From assembly GCA_001311805.1 (NCBI GenBank), contig BBCA01000013.1:1-62005 (forward strand): a DNA stretch of 62,005 bases. The letters are read 5' to 3'. Below the pieces are notes generated by a model that was not told the DNA's origin, did not search any database, and was given only the letters and a program-made list of their open reading frames with translations. Below, in pieces: positions 40,407-54,276 of the stretch. Positions within the stretch are counted from its first letter, which is position 1; each line of letters opens with the position of its first letter. This DNA comes from Lentibacillus juripiscarius JCM 12147. GTDB taxonomy: Bacteria; Bacillota; Bacilli; Bacillales_D; Amphibacillaceae. A program made the position numbers and the translations under genes.

Positions 40407-42111
40407 ATGATTGAAGGAATTGCTGCATCCAGCGGGATAGCGATAGCAAAAGCGTATCAGCTTGTCACGCCGGAATTAACATATGAAAAGAAATCAATCG
40501 ATGACCCAGCCAGTGAAGTGAAACGGCTGGACGATGCGCTTGCCATAGCTAAACAGGAACTGGAAAAAATCAGAGAACATACCAAAAAGAAATGGGCGAC
40601 GAGCATGCAGAGATTTTCTCAGCACACCTGCTTGTCCTCGACGATCCCGAACTGATTAATCCGATTAAAGACAAAATAAACAATGATCACGTCATGGCAG
40701 AAGCAGCACTGGAAGAAACCACCAACATGTTCATCGACATGTTCAAAAATATGGATAACGCGTACATGCGTGAACGTGCAGCAGACATTCAGGATGTGAC
40801 CAAACGAGTATTAGCACACTTACTAGGGGTAACATTCCCGAATCCTGCTTTAATTGATGAGGAAGTCGTTGTGATTGCCGGGGACTTAACACCATCGGAC
40901 ACGGCACAATTAAACCGCGAATTTGTACAAGGATTTGCAACCGACGTCGGCGGCCGGACATCGCACTCTGCCATCATGGCCAGGTCACTGGAGATTCCTG
41001 CAGTCGTCGGAACGAAAGAAGTAACCGATTCAGTAAAACAAAATGACACGGTCATCGTTGACGGTCTCGAAGGAAAAGTGATTGTCAATCCTTCCAAGGA
41101 AGAACTGAATGCCTATAAAGAGAAACAAGCCAACTTTGAAAAACAAAAAGAAGAATGGGCTAAATTAAAAGATGAGCCAACCATTACTGCCGATGAAGAA
41201 CAGGTTGAACTGGCTGCTAATATTGGAACACCTGATGACGTCGATGGTGTCCTTGACAATGGTGGCGAGGGAATCGGCTTATACCGCACCGAATTCCTGT
41301 ATATGGGCAAAAACCAGCTTCCTTCTGAAGAGGAGCAATATAAAGCATATAAAACGGTACTTGAAAAAATGGGAGACAAGCCAGTCGTGGTCCGTACCCT
41401 TGATATTGGCGGGGATAAAGAGCTAAGTTATCTTGATTTACCGGATGAGCTTAACCCGTTCCTCGGTTTCCGCGCGATTCGGTTCTGCCTGGAAAACGAA
41501 CACATTTTCAGGACGCAGCTAAGGGCATTATTACGTGCAAGCGTGCATGGCAACCTAAAAATCATGTTCCCGATGATCGCAACGCTCGATGAATTCCGTC
41601 AGGCAAAGGCCATTCTGACGGATGAGAAGCAAAAACTGAAGGACGAAGGGACCGATTTTGCAGATGGCATTGAAGTCGGCATCATGGTAGAAATTCCTTC
41701 GACTGCCGTCACAGCAAAACAATTTGCCAAAGAAGTGGACTTTTTCAGCATCGGCACAAATGACCTGATTCAATATACAATGGCTGCCGACCGGATGAAT
41801 GAACAAGTATCCTACTTATACCAGCCTTACCACCCGGCCATTTTAAGCCTTGTAAGCAATGTCATTGACGCTGCACACAGTGAAAATAAATGGGTTGGCA
41901 TGTGCGGTGAAATGGCCGGTGATACTATTGCAATTCCAGCATTATTGGGACTTGGACTGGATGAATTCAGCATGAGCGCCACATCCATCCTTCCGGCCCG
42001 CACACAGATTCGGGGATTGTCCAAAGAAAAATGGCATCCTTTAAAGAAAAACTGCTGACCATGAGCACCACGGAAGAAGTGGTCGAATTTATAAAAGAAA
42101 AAACGGAATAA
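40407..42111 (+). CDS. ptsI: PTS enzyme I (phosphoenolpyruvate-protein phosphotransferase), frameshifted
   Basis: Takes phosphate from PEP and passes it to HPr, feeding all PTS sugars. About 568 residues. N-terminal [17 protein letters not shown]; phosphorylated His in [19 protein letters not shown] (about residue 190); PEP-binding barrel with [23 protein letters not shown] and catalytic Cys in MCGEMAGD. Shifts near 40600 and 42050. No ptsH lies upstream; the gene has its own possible promoter (TTGATT at 40326, TAAAAT 18 bp later). Confidence 0.95.
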
Positions 42112-42116
42112 CCATT

Positions 42117-42158
42117 GAAAAATCCCGGAACCCTCGCATCAGGGCCCCGGGATTTTTT
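42117..42158. terminator. Bidirectional terminator after ptsI
   Basis: aaaaatcccgg / ccgggatttttt with inner accct/aggg; separates convergent ptsI and the nitroreductase gene. Confidence 0.9.
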
Positions 42159-42236
42159 GATTTAGGGTTTTGGTTGATATCCCTTGCAGTGCGGGTGCGG
42201 CAGGAATTAGTTCGTCGGAAGTGGATATTATACCAC

Positions 42237-42823
42237 TTACTCAGAAATGATCTCCATTTTTCTGTAATCGGTGTTCTCCCTTTATGACGCGGAACTTTTT
42301 CCGGATAACCGATTTGCATAACCGCTGCGATTTTTACCGCCTCAGCGTCAAGGCCGATATCCGCGGCAAACGTCTTATCATGCATGTAAGGTGTAATCGT
42401 CCAAAGCATGCCAACACCGTATTCCCACGCTGCCAATTGCGCATTTTGTATAAAAGCACAGACAGCAGCATATTCTTCCTCATAGCGCACGTCGCTGGTT
42501 TCTTTTTCAAAATAAATCAAGGCATGATGCGGAATGGCCGTCAGGAACCGTCTCATTGATTCAATCGTTTTCGCAGCTTTCGCATCATCAGCAGAACCTA
42601 GCATACCAATCCGCTGATAGCTTGCTATAATCGCATCGACGAATGACCGTTTCCCTTCCTGCTGGTACAGCTTAATATTCCATGGCTCTTTCATATAGTG
42701 AGTGGGAGCATATGATCCATAAGTAAAAATCTCCTGAAGGATATCGGTTTCCACTTCCTCCGTTTTGAACTGGTGGATGGACCGGCGTGCTTTGATTGCT
42801 GTTAATATGTCGATTGAAATCAC
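42237..42823 (-). CDS. Nitroreductase family protein (FMN), frameshifted at the end
   Basis: About 195 residues. Signature AIKARRSIHQFKTEEV near the start, SYAPTHYMKEPW (FMN region), and VMQIGYPEKVPRHKGRTPI close to the C-terminus. One missing A near 42256 hides the proper end (EKMEIISE, stop 42237); as read, the frame runs on into the intergenic terminator. NAD(P)H-dependent reduction of quinones or nitro compounds is typical; substrate unknown. Confidence 0.85.
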
Positions 42824-42850
42824 CTCAGCTCGTATTCACTTCTATCACTA

Positions 42851-43823
42851 TTATGCCATCCAGCCGGTCTGCTGCCCAGTCATAATCGACATAAACCGAG
42901 TATAAAACTGCTGGTAATCGAGATCGAAAGCTATGCGATGGTGGTTTTCCTGATTAGACCGGATCCGGTTATTCGACTGGCGGATATCGATAATACTTTG
43001 CCCCCGTGCCAAACTATCCAACTTCTGATCAATTTGAATCGGAAACCGTTCAAACACGAACATATTCTCATAGACGACAGCCATCAATGTAACAACATCA
43101 TGCAGCGGGCTTCCGGATATGGCCGGATTACGCTGTTTATAAAACGCATAATAATAGTCTAGTAGTGGTTTTAAAATTTTCGCTTTTCCCGCCTGATTAA
43201 TATAGTTTACCATCTGTGGTGTCGCAATAGCCTTTCTGGTCACATTTAATGGGACAATCGTTGTATTATGTGCATACTTTAAAACGATGTGCGCCGCCAA
43301 CGGGTCCCCATAAAAATTAGCTTCCGCAACAGCAGTTACATTCCCGGGCGTCCAAAACGCGCCCCCCATAATGTAATACCCCTTCACATTACTCATTTCT
43401 GTCTGGTACAAAATAAACATAGTCGCAAGTGAGGTGAGCCTTCCAATATTAACAATGATCAGCTCATCCCCGTATTGCTTGATTATTTCTGCAACCTCCA
43501 GGAAATTTTCCTTCACAGAACCATCTTCGGCATGCGGTGGTATAATCGGCCCCAAACCATATTCGCCGTGTATTTCTGGAAAAAATTGCGGATTCTCCCC
43601 AGTCATCGGAATCTCTGCACCGGCAATGACTTTAACAGATGGACTGATATCAAATAAATCTCTGATATAGTGGATATTCGCAAGTGCTTTTTCCCTCGGT
43701 ATATTCCCGTAATTAGCAACAATCCCCACGATGTCAATTGCATCATCAAAATGCCCGTAAATAAGTGCTGCTGTGTCATCAATGCCAATATCACCGAAAA
43801 CAAGCATTTTTGCGACAAACCAT
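42851..43823 (-). CDS. Inosine/uridine-preferring nucleoside hydrolase, frameshift at start
   Basis: About 324 residues. Calcium/ribose-binding N-terminal motif FGDIGIDDTAAL (the first Asp of the usual DxDPGxDD is Phe-Gly here, as in some Bacillus paralogues); later ELIIVNIGRLTSLATM and ISGSPLHDVVTLMAV with the active-site His and Asp. Start placed at ATG 43823 directly after GGAGGAGGGG, requiring removal of one T (TTT at 43818-43820). Downstream frame intact. Nucleoside or related ribosyl substrate not defined. Confidence 0.83.
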
Positions 43824-43945
43824 CCCCTCCTCCAATCACCGCATCCATACTTAACTTTATTCCAGGGGCGGAATGTCTTATACATCCATTTCTGTATAAT
43901 AGTTACGGTTGGGGTAGAAGTGCAGATGGGAAGAATTCCTAAAAG

Positions 43946-43976
43946 AATAAAAAAGAGACGGAAATATCCGCCTCCC
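43946..43976 (-). terminator. Terminator of the glycolytic operon
   Basis: On the minus strand gaggcgg-atattt-ccgtctc followed by TTTTTTATT, just after the eno stop. Confidence 0.88.
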
Positions 43977-43985
43977 TAAAATATA

Positions 43986-45286
<1,301 letters not shown>

Positions 45287-46822
45287 TTATTTTTTAATCA
45301 AAGTACTGCCGGTCATTTCTTCGGGTTTTTCGACATGCAGTAAATCAAGCAATGTCGGGGATAAATCCGCTAATATCCCCTCGTCGCGCAATGTTTCTCC
45401 CTCTCTCGTCACAATGACCGGAACAGGGTTTTTCGTGTGTGCTGTCATTGGATCGCCTTCAAGCGTAATGACTTCATCCGAATTGCCATGGTCGGCAGTG
45501 ATAATGGCATTGCCACCGAGCTCAAGGATCTTGTCAACCACTTTCCCGAGGCACTCATCCACTGCTTCAATTGCTTTGATAGTCGGTTCAAGCATGCCGG
45601 AATGCCCCACCATATCTGGATTGGCGAAATTTAAAATAATCGCATTGTGCTCTTTGGCATCAAGCTCATCCAGCAGGGAGTCCGTTACTTTATACACACT
45701 CATCTCCGGTTGTAAATCATAGGTGGCAACTTTTGGTGAGTTAATCAGCACACGGTTTTCACCTGGAAATTCATTTTCGCGCCCGCCACTCATAAAATGT
45801 TACGTGCGGATATTTCTCCGTTTCCGCAATACGGAGCTGCTTCATCCCATTCTGTGCCAACACTTCACCAACTGTATTATCAAGGTTGGCCGGTTTGTAG
45901 GCCACATAGCCATCAATGGATTCACTGAATTCGGTCAGCATGACAAAGTCCAGATTTTTAGGCGGATGGCTGCCGCGGTCAAAGTCATGGAAGTCATCAT
46001 TGGCAAATGTCCTGGATATTTGAATCGCGCGGTCAGGACGGAAGTTGTAAAAATAATGGCATCTTCGTCCTGTACTTTCGCAACAGGGTTTCCAGCTTCA
46101 TCTGTCATCACTGATGGAATCACAAACTCATCGTAAATTCCATTAGCGTAGGAGTCATCAATTGCCTCATATGGATCCTGATAAACGGGGCCTTCTCCGT
46201 AAACCATCGCGTCATATGCTTTTTTCACGCGGTCCCAGCGCTTATCCCGGTCCATGGAGTAATAACGGCCGGAAATCGTAGCAAACTGGCCAACGCCGTA
46301 CTCGCGCATTTTTTTCCTCTGTCTGCTTCACAAACTCTTTCGCTGTCTGCGGTCCGACATCACGGCCGTCCAGAAAGGCGTGTACATACACGTTTTGCAG
46401 TTCTTTTTCCTTCGCAAGCTTCAACAATGCAAACAGGTGGCTGATATGACTGTGAATGCCGCCATCCGACAGCAATCCAAAAATATGCAGCGCTTTATCA
46501 TTTGCTTTCGCATGATCCATAGATTTCACGAAAGCACCTTTTTCAAAGAACTCGCCTTCTTTAATGGATAGATTAACCCTGGTCAGACTTTGGTATACAA
46601 TTCTTCCGGCACCGATATTGAGGTGACCAACTTCCGAATTGCCCATTTGCCCCTCCGGCAGGCCGACTGCTTCCCCGCTTGCCTGCAACTGGGAGTGCGG
46701 GTATTGCTCCCAAAGGCGGTCAAAATTGGTGTATGTGCCTGCTTGACGGCATTGCCTTTTTCTTCCTCACGCAGCCCAAAGCCATCAAGTATGATTAATG
46801 CGGCAAGATTTTGGTCCGTCAT
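45287..46822 (-). CDS. gpmI: Cofactor-independent phosphoglycerate mutase GpmI, frameshifted
   Basis: Mn2+-dependent interconversion of 3- and 2-phosphoglycerate, alkaline phosphatase superfamily. About 511 residues. [19 protein letters not shown] at the start, phosphoserine in [15 protein letters not shown] (about residue 62), metal-site [13 protein letters not shown]. Shifts near 46680, 46305, 45950 and 45795. Its ATG overlaps the tpiA stop as ATGA; enolase follows 13 bp later. Confidence 0.95.
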
Positions 46823-47578
46823 TTTGTACCTGCCTCCACAAGTTTCAGGAATGAATCCGGTTCAAGACTGGCACCGCCAACCAGGGCACCATCAATATCC
46901 GATTGTGCCAGCAGTTCGTCAATGTTGGCTGGCTTCACACTGCCGCCATACTGAATCACCAATTGTTCCGCAGTCCCTTCATCGGCAAAGCCTTTCACAA
47001 CAGTACGGATTTGTGTGCAGACTTCATTGGCATCTTCACTGGAAGCTGTTTTGCCTGTTCCAATCGCCCAGATTGGCTCATAAGCGATGATAGAAGCAGC
47101 AATTTGTTCATTAGTCAGCCCTTCCAACGCTTTACGGACTTGTGATTCGATATGCGTCATAGTGTCATTCGCTTCCCGTTGTTCCAGCGTTTCACCGACA
47201 CAAATAATCGGAGTCAGCCCATGTGAAAACGCTGCATGCACCTTTTATTAACAGATTCATCCGTTTCGCCAAACAGTTCCCGGCGTTCAGAGTGGCCAAT
47301 CACGACATGCGTGACACCAAGGTCCTGCAGCATGGCCGGGCTCACTTCACCGGTAAAAGCCCCGTTTTCTTCAAAATGCATCGTTTGTGCACCGATTTGC
47401 AGGTTACTACCTTTCGCCTTTTCCACCAGTGACGGCAAAATGGGAATGGCGCGCACACAATGGCTTCCACATTGTCATCGTCAGGAAGTTTACCTGTTAC
47501 ATCACCGGCAAACCGATCCGCTTCAGCCGCTAGTTTATTCATTTTCCAATTTCCGGCTATTATTTTCTTTCGCATCAT
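46819..47578 (-). CDS. tpiA: Triosephosphate isomerase, frameshifted
   Basis: About 253 residues, TIM barrel. GNWKMNK with catalytic Lys at the N-terminus, [15 protein letters not shown] (catalytic His), [17 protein letters not shown] (catalytic Glu and loop 6). Start ATG 47578 or the adjacent ATG 47575, RBS GCGAGGTGAGC. Shifts near 47450 and 47235. Overlaps gpmI by four bases. Confidence 0.97.
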
Positions 47579-47605
47579 GCTCACCTCGCAGTATTTATTT
47601 ATCAT

Positions 47606-48772
47606 CTAACGCTTGTACACCTGGAAGAACTTTTCCTTCCATAAATTCGAGTGATGCTCCGCCACCGGTCGAAACGTGATCCATATCAGTGGCAAAGCCG
47701 AATTTTCTACTGCTGCGGCTGAGTCACCGCCGCCAATTACGGTATAGCCTTCCGTGTTAGCGAGACTTTCTGCAACAGCTTTCGTTCCTCCTGCAAATAG
47801 ACTATATTCAAACACACCCATTGGTCCGTTCCAAACAACCAATTTCGATTCGCTAATAATGCTGTCATATTTCTTGCGTGTTTCCGGACCAATATCAAGT
47901 GCTTCCCAGTCTTCAGGGATGTTTGTTATATCTACAACTTTTGTATTTGCCGTTTCTGAAAAATCATCTGCTACAATGGCATCTTCCGGCATCACAAATC
48001 GGACACCTTTCGCTTCGGCTTTTTGCATGAATTCCTTAGCCATATCAAGTTTGTCTTCTTCAAGCAATGACTTCCCGATTTCATAGCCTTGCGCTTTTAC
48101 AAATGTATAGGCCAGACCACCACCAATAATCAGGTTGTCCACTTTATCGAGCAAATGGTCGATAACATTGATTTTATCCTTCACCTTGCACCGCCAATAA
48201 TTGCTGTAAATGGTCGCTCAGGATTTTCCAGTGCTTTCCCCAGTACTTCTATTTCTTTTTCCATCAAAACCCAGCCGCGGCAGGCAGCTTTTCTGCAACA
48301 CCTGTTGTTGATGCATGGGCTCGATGGGCTGCACCAAACGCATCGTTCACATACAAATCAGCCATGTTGGCAAAGGCCTCAACTAATTCCGGGTCGTTTT
48401 TTCTTCTCCCCGGTTCAAAGCGAACATTCTCAATAAGGATAATATCACCATTGCTGACTTGCGAAAGCGCTTCGTTGATTTCTTTTCCATATACTGCATC
48501 CGTTTTAACTATATCTTTTCCAGCCAAGTCACTCAAGCGTTCGGCAACTGGATCAAGCCGTAACTCTTCTGTTACTTCACCTTTAGGGCGGCCAAGATGA
48601 CTGGCGAGAATCACAATTGCTCCGTTTTCTGCCAAATGCTCAATTGTCGGCAGTGCGGCTCTGATGCGTGTATCATCCGTAACCTCGCCATTCTTCATCG
48701 GCACGTTAAAGTCAACGCGGCAAAAGACTTTTTTCCCTTCTACATCAAGATCATGAAGCGTTTTTTATTCAT
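47606..48772 (-). CDS. pgk: Phosphoglycerate kinase, frameshifted
   Basis: ATP-forming step from 1,3-bisphosphoglycerate. About 394 residues. Start ATG 48772; one missing A at 48764 restores [20 protein letters not shown], then [20 protein letters not shown]. Substrate region [23 protein letters not shown] hinge ([15 protein letters not shown]); nucleotide region [19 protein letters not shown] and [13 protein letters not shown]. Shifts also near 48265, 48200 and 47700. Confidence 0.97.
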
Positions 48773-48907
48773 GCAAAAAACCTCCCACATAGTACGAAAT
48801 ATGTAACCATTAGTGCGTATTTCCTGGTGAAAAACAGGTTTGAGAAACCGGAGACGACCGGTTTCACAATGTTTACACCTGCTGTGATTGTTCCACCCCT
48901 GATCCTC

Positions 48908-48936
48908 GAAAAAAGGAGGAGGATGCCCCTCCCCCA
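48908..48936 (-). terminator. Hairpin between gapA and pgk
   Basis: On the minus strand ggaggggcat-cctcctcc then TTTTTT, nine bases beyond the gapA stop. Probably a partial terminator that lowers pgk-eno transcript relative to gapA. Confidence 0.7.
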
Positions 48937-48944
48937 ATTTTGCC

Positions 48945-49951
<1,007 letters not shown>

Positions 49952-49988
49952 CTATAATTCCTCCTAATTTACATTACTTAAATTTATT

Positions 49989-51023
49989 TTAAAGGGCAGC
50001 ATTTTCCCTTAAAATCGCTTCAGCAGCAGCCTCATCAGTTATCAGCAAATCACTTCTCCCCTGTTTAAAATAGGAAGTGATCGCTTGAGCCTTTGATTGA
50101 CCACCGGCCACCGTAATCACGCACTGATTGCGTTCAGATAAATCATGCAAGTGAATGCCGATTGTCCGGACCTTATGAACAATAGCACCAGAAGCGTTGA
50201 AGTAATAGCCAAACGCTTCGCTGACAGCCTTTTCTTCTTCCAGTTTCCGAAGTATATCCTCGGATGTCTTGCGGCGTTTTAGCCATCGTGATAGCATCGC
50301 CAATTCCGTGCAAAACAGCATTTGCATCTTTGATAAGATTCAAAACTTCCGTGACAGCAGGCTCCTTGATCATCGTCCGGTACGAACTTTCACTTAATGG
50401 ATCCGGAACGTACAGCAAACGATAGTTCCGTGTGCCTGTCTGGCCATCTTGGCGGCAATTGTATTTGCCTGGCTTTCTTCCTTTTCACCAATACCACCTC
50501 TTGCAGGAACGAATAAACAATCTTTTTCCTCACTAAGGGGGGCCATCATATCCGCAACGGCGGCCATTGTGGTTCCACCTGTAACAGCAATCGTTTCGTG
50601 TGATGACATATTTTCCTGTAAAAATGAAACGCAGATTTTACCCATTTCTTGTTTTACCCATTCTTGATCGTCGCTATTACCGGGAACAATGGCAACATTA
50701 GCTACTTGTAATGTTTCCTTGAGTTGTTTTTCTAAAACACTCAGCCCCATTGCTTCATGCATGAAAGACGCTAACTGGTCAATCACTAATTTTCCCTCTT
50801 TTGTCAATTGCATTCCTTTCGATGTCATTCCGATCAGGCCTTGTTTGGACAGAAGGTTTACCTCACCGCGAATATGCCGCTCTGTAAGATTCGTGTTGTC
50901 AGCCAGAGCCCGTCTCCCAATCGGCTCAAGGAGTTCAATGTTCTGCAGAATGACATATCGCTGCTGCATGACTTCCAGCAAATCGGGGTATAATTTTTTC
51001 TGCAGATCCAATATTCCTTGCAT
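49989..51023 (-). CDS. cggR: Central glycolytic genes regulator CggR, frameshifted
   Basis: SorC/DeoR-family repressor of the glycolytic operon, relieved by fructose-1,6-bisphosphate in Bacillus. About 345 residues. N-terminal RpoN-like and wHTH region (YVILQNIELLEPIGRRAL, then NLTERHIRGEVNLLSKQGLI), effector domain with IAVTGGTTMAAVADMM and FVPARGGIGEKEES. Shifts near 50405 and 50265. First gene of the operon; operator at 51051-51076. Confidence 0.95.
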
Positions 51024-51050
51024 AAAAGACTCCTCCGCTGGTCAAATTAA

Positions 51051-51076
51051 GTCCCGGACTTTTATTCAGCGTCCCG
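51051..51076 (-). promoter_or_regulatory. CggR operator
   Basis: On the minus strand two direct CGGGAC repeats 20 bp apart (cgggacgctga, then cgggacttaattt), 30-50 bp before the cggR start. Same half-site and similar spacing to the B. subtilis CggR operator. Confidence 0.8.
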
Positions 51077-51112
51077 CAACAACCAAAAAGGGGAAAAACT
51101 TCTGTTCCACTA

Positions 51113-51403
51113 TTATTTTACCACAGATACCGGCTTATACAAACATTTTTGAATCAGGCTTTCGTCGTTTTTCTTTAATGCCTGCTCCAGTACCTCATAG
51201 CTGATTTCCTCACAATGTAATGCTTTGCCCCCTATTTCAACTGCCGGGATGAGAAGCTGATATTCTTCCAGCCATTCATCCCTGGAGTAAATATCCCGAA
51301 CTTCAATCTCAAATGTATATTCATGCTGCAATATATCAAGCATAGCCTGAACCTGGTCACATAACGGACAATTTTCTTTCGTATAAAATAGAAGATGCTG
51401 CAA
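51113..51403 (-). CDS. Glutaredoxin-like protein
   Basis: About 96 residues. FYTKENCPLCDQVQAML carries a CPLC redox pair; LIPAVEIGGKALHCEE holds the cis-Pro region. The start is TTG at 51403 with RBS AAGGGGAG. The longer open frame running in from rpoN arises from a missing A at the rpoN end, not from a true fusion. Lies between rpoN and cggR. Role unknown. Confidence 0.8.
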   Translation of the reverse strand: MQHLLFYTKENCPLCDQVQAMLDILQHEYTFEIEVRDIYSRDEWLEEYQLLIPAVEIGGKALHCEEISYEVLEQALKKNDESLIQKCLYKPVSVVK

Positions 51404-51416
51404 TCTTGACTCCCCT

Positions 51417-52684
51417 TTATTTCCTTTCGTTGATGCTGGCAGACCCAACTGTTCCCGATATTTCACGATAGTCCTCCGTGCAGCAGTTATCCTGAATTCC
51501 TCCTGCAGACGGTCTTTAATTGCCTGGTCGGACAATGGCTTCCGTTTATCTTCATTTTTTATGAGTTCAGCAATTAATTGTTTGATAACAAACGACGCAG
51601 TCTGCTGTCCATCCTTTTGCCTCACGCTTGACTGCAGAAAAACTTCAGCGGTATAACCCCGTGTTTCGTTTGGACATATTTATTGGCTATTGCCCGGCTG
51701 ACCGTGGAAATATGCATATCCATTTCCGCCGCAAGGTCCTTTAACGTAAGTGGCTGCAGCATAAGCTCCATGGGCGAAATACAGCTGCTGTTTCTTAACG
51801 ATTGTTTCAATCACAAGTTCCAATGTGTTCCCCCGAAAGTGAATAGCTTGCTTCAGCCAGTTCAGCTGCTGATATTTATCTTTCAAATAATCTGCAGCCT
51901 CCTTATCATCCGGCCGGAAACTCTTATACGAATCATTTATTTCAATTGCAGGCGAGTGCCACTTATAAAACTGAATTTTCCATTTGCCATTATCTTCATA
52001 AATATATGCTTCCGGGATGATATATTCAGTCTTCTTCGCTGATAAAAGCTGCCCCGGCTTTGGGTGACAGGCCTTGATCTGCTGCACAATCTCATTTGCC
52101 TCTGTTTCCGTTATTTGAAAATGGTCACTTATGGCCGTTATATCTTCGTCCGCGAGCCATTCCAGATGGTCTTCCAGCAACTCTTCGGCAACAAATTTTG
52201 TCCCTACTAATTGCAGAAGAATGCATTCCTTAAGTGACCTCGCCCCGATACCGGCTGGTTCTAGCGACTGGATCAGTCCGAGGGCTTTTTCCACCTGTGA
52301 GCGGCTTATCGAACACTGTTCTGCCCAGGTTTCTAAATCAAGTTCCAAGTAACCATCCTCGTTAAGGGAATCAATGCCAAACAGGACAGCAGGCCGAAGC
52401 TTTTCCGGTACATCAATCGTATACAGCTGATTTTTTAGCTGATCATACATCGTTTCTTCTGCTTGATTAATTTCCCCAATTGCTGGCTGTGTTCCTCCAG
52501 CTTGTTTGAAGCTCTCGAGCTCATAATCGTAGCTGACATCCTCGATTAACGGATTTTCTTTTGCGATTTCCTGAATGTATTCAACCACTTCCATTCCTGT
52601 AAATTGAAGCAGCTGGATAGACTGGATTAGCGACTGATTCATCTTAAGCTGCAGTTTCTGTTCCTGAACTATTTTCGGCCGCAT
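51417..52684 (-). CDS. rpoN: RNA polymerase sigma-54 factor RpoN (SigL), frameshifted
   Basis: Alternative sigma factor needing enhancer-binding activators. About 423 residues. Gln/Leu-rich region I (MRPKIVQEQKLQLKMNQSL, then IQSIQLLQF), core-binding region, and C-terminal RpoN box AARRTIVKYREQLGLP. Start ATG 52684, RBS GGGGGAC. Shifts near 51790, 51640 and at the end, where one missing A restores ASTKRK-stop at 51417. No sigma-54 target promoters or activators are seen in the window. Confidence 0.94.
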
Positions 52685-52772
52685 GAAAAGTCCCCCATCC
52701 ATCCTGATTAATTTCAGTTTGCCACAAACAGACAAAAACGCACGTTTCCTGTACCCTGATCAGTTAAATTTC

Positions 52773-52786
52773 GTGATATGTATCAC
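52773..52786 (+). promoter_or_regulatory. FNR/CRP-like palindrome
   Basis: GTGA-tatgta-TCAC with the extension AC (consensus of Bacillus Fnr TGTGA-N6-TCACT), 60 bp before the CopD-like gene. Anaerobic control of the downstream pair, which includes a menaquinone gene, would make sense but is inferred. Confidence 0.5.
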
Positions 52787-52846
52787 ACCACGTCAATCCA
52801 ATGCGAAATACAATGAAAGTAAATAAACCAAAGTTGGTGATCTATT

Positions 52847-53342
52847 ATGGTCTGGGAGCTGAGGCAGCTGACACTGTTCATTCATATCCTTCTGGCAATT
52901 ACCTGGGTCGGCGGTGTATTTTGTTGGCTGGGGTGTTTTTCCTGCTGTCAGAAACATGACTTTTACCCGGCAAAGAGAATTATTGCTAGCACTTATGCAA
53001 TGGTCACACAAATTGCTGGCAGCTGCCGGTAGTGGTGTCATTGCAACCGGCTTACTGCTTGGCACTGCTTTTGGCCCAGTCAGTAGCTGGAACTATATTT
53101 GGCTTACACAATACGGAAATATCTGGATTACAGCGTTCATTATCGGCAGCCTTACACTGCTCTGGGGGATATTTGTTGGGTTTAGACAGGCGATCAGCGT
53201 ATGTTCGGATGAGACACTATGGAAGCGGGCAGACACTGGCGACAAAAAACCACTGTTCCAGGCTCTTACCAGAACCGCTATATTTGAATCTGTTGAGGTG
53301 GTGGGGTTTATTACGCTTATTGTGCTGATGGTTTCACTATAA
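52847..53342 (+). CDS. CopD-like membrane protein, frameshifted
   Basis: About 165 residues with four membrane segments: LTLFIHILLAITWVGGVFFV, AAAGSGVIATGLLLG, NIWITAFIIGSLTLLWGIF, VEVVGFITLIVLMVSL. His in segment 1 (FIHI) and segment 2 region (SHKLLAA) could bind haem or metal, as in CopD/DUF2269-type proteins. One shift near 52920. Start ATG 52847. Stops 18 bp before the menA start, so probably co-transcribed. No firm functional name. Confidence 0.65.
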
Positions 53343-53359
53343 TGAAGGGAGTTCCCAAC

Positions 53360-54266
53360 ATGTTGTACTCTGCTGCAAATCATAAACAAGAAGTATTTTA
53401 TTACCGTGCGTCATGGCTTCAGCTGTTCCGGCCCTTGACATTGACCGGGACACTCACGCCGATTCTATCCGGAACCGGTATTGCTGCCGTAAAAGGACCT
53501 GTTCAGCCGGGTGTATTTCTGGCAATGCTGGTCGCAGCGCTATTCGTACAATCTGCCACAAATCTACTCAATGATTATTACGACTTTCTGCATGGACAAG
53601 ACAAAATGAAATGGACGGCAGATCACTCGAATGCAAAAGGGCCAACACATACAGCTGTTTTATTTGCCGCCGTCTTCATGCTGAGCGCGTCCATCCTCAT
53701 TGGTTTCTGGCTCGCCGCCCAAAGTACCTGGTGGATCATTTCGGCCGGTGCTGCCGGCATTCTGTTCGGGTACCTTTATTCAGCAGGGCCCCGTCCCCTC
53801 TGCTCCATTGGGCTGGGGGAAACTGTAGCATTTGTCTTTCTTGGACCTGTCGTTACCATAATAAGCTATGTTGTTCAGGGTTATGGACTGAATGTAAGTA
53901 TCACAGCGGTGTCTTTGACATTTGCCTGGCTAATTGCATCGATGATTCTGACAAATAATATCCGGGATATTGAAAAAGACAGCACATTCCGCCGAACACT
54001 AGCTACTATGCTTGGACGTACAAAAGCAGTTCATTTACTTACGGCTCTTCTCACACTCGTATATGTTACTGCAATCTGTTTCATTGCCACCGGTGCCCTG
54101 CCTGTTTCATCCATGATTATTCTACTGGCGATACCACTAGCTGTCCGTCTAAGATGGTCCTTACGGAAAAAACGCTGCCAGGTCTGATGAATTAGCCGCT
54201 ATGAAGCTGGCTGCATGGCATCACTGGGCTTTCGGGCTGCTAATGGCACTGGGAATATGGATTTAG
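53360..54266 (+). CDS. menA: 1,4-dihydroxy-2-naphthoate polyprenyltransferase MenA, frameshifted at end
   Basis: Membrane UbiA-family enzyme attaching the prenyl chain in menaquinone synthesis. About 302 residues, eight to nine membrane segments. The two diphosphate-Mg motifs are NLLNDYYDFLHG and NNIRDIEKDSTFRRT. Start chosen at ATG 53360 (MLYSAANHKQEVFYYRAS), RBS GAAGGGAG. One shift near 54175; the repaired end is LAAWHHWAFGLLMALGIWI at 54266. Confidence 0.92.
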
Positions 54267-54276
54267 CCGGATCAAC

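Noticed and set aside
51113..51625. Apparent fusion of the sigma-54 C-terminus with a glutaredoxin domain
   Set aside because: One missing A in the rpoN tail (acgaaaggaaataa) opens the frame into the next gene. Restoring it gives the standard STKRK stop, and the glutaredoxin has its own RBS and TTG start.
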